Assembly (NCBI GenBank): GCA_038231495.1
Contig: JBBRLG010000079.1
Coordinates: 1 to 17,392 of the forward strand
DNA: 17,392 bases
Reading direction: 5' to 3'
From: JBBRLG01 sp038231495
GTDB taxonomy: Bacteria; Planctomycetota; Planctomycetia; Gemmatales; Gemmataceae
The translations under genes and the position numbers were made by a program. The notes under the pieces are model-generated. The model ran no database searches and was not told where the DNA came from. It worked only from the letters and a program-made list of their open reading frames with translations. Below are positions 14,111 through 17,392 of this stretch, piece by piece (the stretch's first letter is position 1; every line of letters starts with the position of its first letter).

Positions 14111-14440
14111 ATGCCCTACCACCAAAGCCAAGCGGACGCTGCCGCATTCGACGCCTTCCCGGCCGGGCGTTTGGTGTTTTATGAATACTGTATCTCCCTG
14201 GTATTCATCACGTTACGCCGTCCGAGCCGGTTGATTCGGCTACCCGTCGGCAGCCGGGGCGTGTGGCAGGGGTTGCCGTATACGCTGGTGACATTCTTTC
14301 TGGGCTGGTGGGGTCTGCCCTGGGGCATCATTTACACGCCTTTGGTGCTCTGGACCAACCTTTCCGGCGGGCGCGAGATCACCGCCGAGGAACAGCGGCG
14401 CTGGCAGCCGGTTCGCTTGACGGCAGGCTCGGAATCCTGA
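14111..14440 (+). CDS. Small membrane protein of unknown function
   Basis: This 109-residue protein was assigned ATG 14111 because GGAG lies six bases upstream; an in-frame ATG at 14096 is less well placed. After a polar start (MPYHQSQADAAAFDAF) a short hydrophobic segment (LVFYEYCISLVFITL) is followed by a basic loop (RRPSRLIRLPVGSRG). A second strongly hydrophobic region with aromatic and Gly residues comes next (GLPYTLVTFFLGWWGLPWGIIYTPLVLW, about 58-85). The cytoplasmic-looking tail contains GGREITAEEQRRW. The GWWGLPWG pattern is reminiscent of TM2-like small membrane proteins, with no known role. It is followed after 46 bp by the TPR protein in the same direction. Confidence 0.75.
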   Translation: MPYHQSQADAAAFDAFPAGRLVFYEYCISLVFITLRRPSRLIRLPVGSRGVWQGLPYTLVTFFLGWWGLPWGIIYTPLVLWTNLSGGREITAEEQRRWQPVRLTAGSES

Positions 14441-14486
14441 CCTCAAGACCGGTTACCCCTACGGGTTGCGGCTGAAGGTAGTTGTA

Positions 14487-15665
14487 ATGGGACGCGTCCG
14501 GACGGTCACGACCCTGTTGTCGGTTCTCGTTGCCGCCGGGACGGTGCGGGCGGGGGTGTATAACCTCGCGGAGCGCCGCGCCGTGCCTTCGATGGCGCAA
14601 CTGGACCGAGACGTACGCCTCCAACTGCTGGAAATGACGCCCAAGTCCATCAACGGCGACATCGGCGAACTGCGCGGGTCGGACGATCGCACCCTTGTGG
14701 CCGCGGAAAAGGCGAAAGAGACGACTTCGTTTCGCAACCGCTACCTCGGCCAGGCGGAAAAGCTGGAAACGAAGCAGAAAGCCGGACCGCTGGCCGTCAC
14801 GGACGCCATCGACCTGTCCGCCTGCTACCTGCGCCTGGGGCGTGCCGACAAGGCGGTGGCGCTCCTGGAAGAAACGTTGGCCAAATTGCCGAAAGACGAG
14901 CCGCATCAGTTTCTGGTCCTGCTGAACCGCGCGGCGGCCTACGAGACGACGCCGGAATACCTGGACCGGGCGATTTTGTCGCAGAAACAAGCCCTGCGCG
15001 CGTGGCCGACGGAGTTGCCGGGGTGGAAGCTCGACGATCTGCTCTGGTACCGCCGGGCGGAGCAATACTACCTGACGCTGTTGCAGACGCGGTTTGCCGA
15101 GCTGCAGCGCAACGGTGGCCGGCCGCTGGCGAACCCGTCGATCGATGCCCTGTTCCCGATCCGGTCGGCGGACCCGATGGTGAAGGCGTACTTCGGCGGC
15201 GGCAGTCGGCCTTACCGTGCCGGTCCGGCATCGCCGGAAGCGTGGGACGAACTACCGCCGGATGCCTTCGCGCTTGTCGTGCAGCTGATGCTGTGGCTGC
15301 CCAACGACGCCCGTTTGCGCTGGCTTTACGCCGAGTTGCTAAACGCCCGCGGCGAGGTCAAGGCGGCGGCGGAAGTGCTGCACGATTTGAGCTACAACTG
15401 GGGCATGAGCGGCGTGTCGGAACTGATGGCACACCGCTCAGTCGTCAAGCGGGCCGCCGACGAGTTGCCGGATAAACCGGAAGCGGAAACCCAGGTGGCT
15501 CCCATGACGGCGACGCCACCGTCAGCGCCGGTCCCGAAGGCGTCGGACCTGTGGGTGCCCGACTGGCGGCAGCTGGCCGGCGGCTTCTTCGCCGGCGCGG
15601 TGGTGACGGCGCTGGTGATGATGCAAGTGCGCGAATGGGCGCGGCGGCGCGGCGAACGGAGTTAA
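14487..15665 (+). CDS. Exported TPR-repeat protein with C-terminal membrane anchor
   Basis: This 392-residue protein starts at ATG 14487 with GAAGG nine bases upstream; TTG 14466 is an alternative. The N-terminus MGRVRTVTTLLSVLVAAGTVRA is a signal peptide. TPR-like helices follow (AIDLSACYLRLGRADKAVALLEETLAKLP about 105-133, then FLVLLNRAAAYETT), with a second helical block near 260-310 (WLYAELLNARGEVKAAAEVLHDL). A Pro-rich stretch precedes a C-terminal membrane helix (LAGGFFAGAVVTALVMMQV) and a basic tail, which would stop in the cytoplasm. The protein is therefore likely periplasm-facing and anchored, as a scaffold. I do not know the partner. A strong hairpin follows the gene. Confidence 0.8.
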   Translation: MGRVRTVTTLLSVLVAAGTVRAGVYNLAERRAVPSMAQLDRDVRLQLLEMTPKSINGDIGELRGSDDRTLVAAEKAKETTSFRNRYLGQAEKLETKQKAGPLAVTDAIDLSACYLRLGRADKAVALLEETLAKLPKDEPHQFLVLLNRAAAYETTPEYLDRAILSQKQALRAWPTELPGWKLDDLLWYRRAEQYYLTLLQTRFAELQRNGGRPLANPSIDALFPIRSADPMVKAYFGGGSRPYRAGPASPEAWDELPPDAFALVVQLMLWLPNDARLRWLYAELLNARGEVKAAAEVLHDLSYNWGMSGVSELMAHRSVVKRAADELPDKPEAETQVAPMTATPPSAPVPKASDLWVPDWRQLAGGFFAGAVVTALVMMQVREWARRRGERS

Positions 15666-15677
15666 GGACTCCTTAAC
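15661..15677. terminator. Small hairpin overlapping the TPR-gene stop
   Basis: GTTAAGG and CCTTAAC form a perfect 7-bp stem around ACT and contain the TAA stop codon of the TPR gene. No T tract follows, so it is weak alone. It precedes the larger hairpin at 15683-15754. Confidence 0.35.
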
Positions 15678-15682
15678 CGAAT

Positions 15683-15754
15683 GGCGCGCCGGGAGCGTGA
15701 GCGACCGGAGTTCATGCGGAGATAAACTCCGGTCGCTTACGCTCTCGGCTCGCC
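15683..15754. repeat. 30-bp imperfect inverted repeat (hairpin) between TPR gene and rimB-like gene
   Basis: Arm 15683-15712 (core GAGCGTGAGCGACCGGAGTT) and arm 15725-15754 pair over 30 bp with three mismatches around a 12-nt loop. It ends 18 bp before the next start codon and just upstream of its GGAGG ribosome site, so it may end the upstream transcript or shape the leader of the next. The GAGCG(T)xAGCGACCGGAG style suggests a dispersed repeat. Confidence 0.75.
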
Positions 15755-15772
15755 AAGTACCGGAGGCTCCGA

Positions 15773-16252
15773 ATGATGGTGCAAGCAGGTCCGACGGCCG
15801 TCGTCACGCCCTTGCTCATCGGTCGCAAGGAATACCTTGCGTTTCCGGAATGGGACGTGCGTCGCCTGCGGGTGAAGGTCGATACCGGCGCTTTCCACGC
15901 CGCCCTGGACGTGGCGGCCTATGAATTGCATCGGGGGGCGGACGGCCAACTCGTCGCCCGGTTGTCGCTGTGCCTGGACCGCAAGCACCCCGACCGCCGC
16001 ACCGTCGTCCACGCCCCGGTGGTGAAGATGGTCGGCGTTACCAGTTCGACCGGCGTGCGCCAGGAGCGGCCGCTGCTGGAAACGACGATCCGGCTCGGGC
16101 CGGTCGAGAAGCGCATCCTCCTGACGGTGACCAACCGTTCCGGTATGCGTAGCCGGATGCTGCTGGGGCGGGAGGCGCTGGCCGGCAGTTTCCTCGTGGA
16201 CGTGAGTCGGAAATACCTCCTGCGTTCGGAACAACCAGAGCAGAGGACTTAA
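15773..16252 (+). CDS. RimB-like retropepsin (ATP-dependent zinc protease family, COG4067-like)
   Basis: This 159-residue protein starts at ATG 15773 with GGAGG six bases upstream. It has the retropepsin-like fold of the family called ATP-dependent zinc protease or RimB. Strands lead to the active-site triad D37-T38-G39-A40 (KVDTGAFHAALDV), then APVVKMVGVTSSTGVRQERPLLETTI, and the second conserved part NRSGMRSRMLLGREALAGSFLVDVSRKYLL. The family is found next to rimK-type ligases; in Pseudomonas RimB modulates RimK action on ribosomal protein S6, with the mechanism not settled. Here the gene ends 2 bp before rimK, so both are one operon. An oddity is the Phe-His after DTGA, where many members have Lys-Thr-Ser-Ser. 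Confidence 0.85.
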   Translation: MMVQAGPTAVVTPLLIGRKEYLAFPEWDVRRLRVKVDTGAFHAALDVAAYELHRGADGQLVARLSLCLDRKHPDRRTVVHAPVVKMVGVTSSTGVRQERPLLETTIRLGPVEKRILLTVTNRSGMRSRMLLGREALAGSFLVDVSRKYLLRSEQPEQRT

Positions 16253-16254
16253 CC

Positions 16255-17163
<909 letters not shown>

Positions 17164-17201
17164 CGGGCTTTCGGCAGTCGAAGATAATCCAGGTGTTCCC
17201 T

Positions 17202-17392
17202 GTAGCCACAAGCGGCCCGCTTGTGAGCTGAACCCGCGCAGAAGCCAGCAAGCGAGCCGCTTGCGGCTACGCCCGTAGCCACAAGCGGCCCGCTTGTGAG
17301 CTGAACCCGCGCAGAAGCCAGCAAGCGGGCCGCTTGTGGCTACGCCCGTAGCCACAAGCGGCCCGCTTGTGAGCTGAACCCGCGCAGAAGCC
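17202..17392. repeat. Tandem array of 73-bp hairpin units, running off the window
   Basis: Copies start at 17202, 17275 and 17348, the last cut by the window end. Each full unit is an inverted repeat: GTAGCCACAAGCGGCCCGCT at the left and its reverse complement at the right end, followed by GCCC. In copy 2 the 22-bp arms are perfect. Copy 1 has two changes (GAGCC for GGGCC and GCGG for GTGG). The internal spacer (TGAGCTGAACCCGCGCAGAAGC) is identical. The left edge is 38 bp after the rimK stop. No spacers vary, so this is not a CRISPR. Confidence 0.9.

Overview
The window looks like chromosomal DNA of a planctomycete, most likely of the Gemmata group (Gemmataceae). The evidence is high GC with many GTG/TTG starts, a large Ser/Thr kinase of the planctomycete type (N-terminal start module, DWG in place of DFG, one membrane segment, long TPR-like tail), a zinc-ribbon/membrane/terpenoid-cyclase-fold protein, several small proteins without recognisable family, and G-run inverted-repeat elements. 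This assignment rests on gene style, not on a marker gene. No rRNA, tRNA or CRISPR was seen.

Left flank (1-1002) is a scrap yard: the last 28 codons of an unidentified gene, a 21-bp tandem repeat, a 117-bp terminal-inverted-repeat element with an 8-bp direct repeat at each end, the C-terminal end of an SMC/RecN-like ATPase, and, joined directly to it, the C-terminal end of pyruvate phosphate dikinase. Next come two overlapping genes of unknown function (1017-2056), a short HlyD-type adaptor on the minus strand (2128-2883), and a divergent folK fused to a short-chain dehydrogenase (2913-4166).

The middle (4192-7060) holds two small minus-strand hypotheticals separated by G-rich heptamer arrays, rfbD (dTDP-4-dehydrorhamnose reductase, minus) divergent from queF (queuosine pathway, plus), and a perfect 31-bp hairpin between queF and the convergent kinase gene (7061-10183, minus).

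The right part is all plus strand. A secreted protein (10597-11364) lies between two copies of one small G-rich inverted-repeat element, both with 8-9 bp target-site-like duplications. A 600-residue zinc-ribbon/cyclase-fold protein follows, then a 344-bp non-coding element with 15-bp terminal inverted repeats, a 9-bp duplication and nested hairpins, then a small membrane protein, a TPR protein, and a two-gene rimB-like/rimK unit (retropepsin-like protein plus ATP-grasp glutamate ligase). The window ends in a tandem array of 73-bp units, each one hairpin.

No obvious defence island is present. The most interesting points are the four small mobile elements with intact footprints, the FolK-SDR fusion whose SDR half lacks the catalytic tyrosine, and the unexplained gene pair at 1017-2056.
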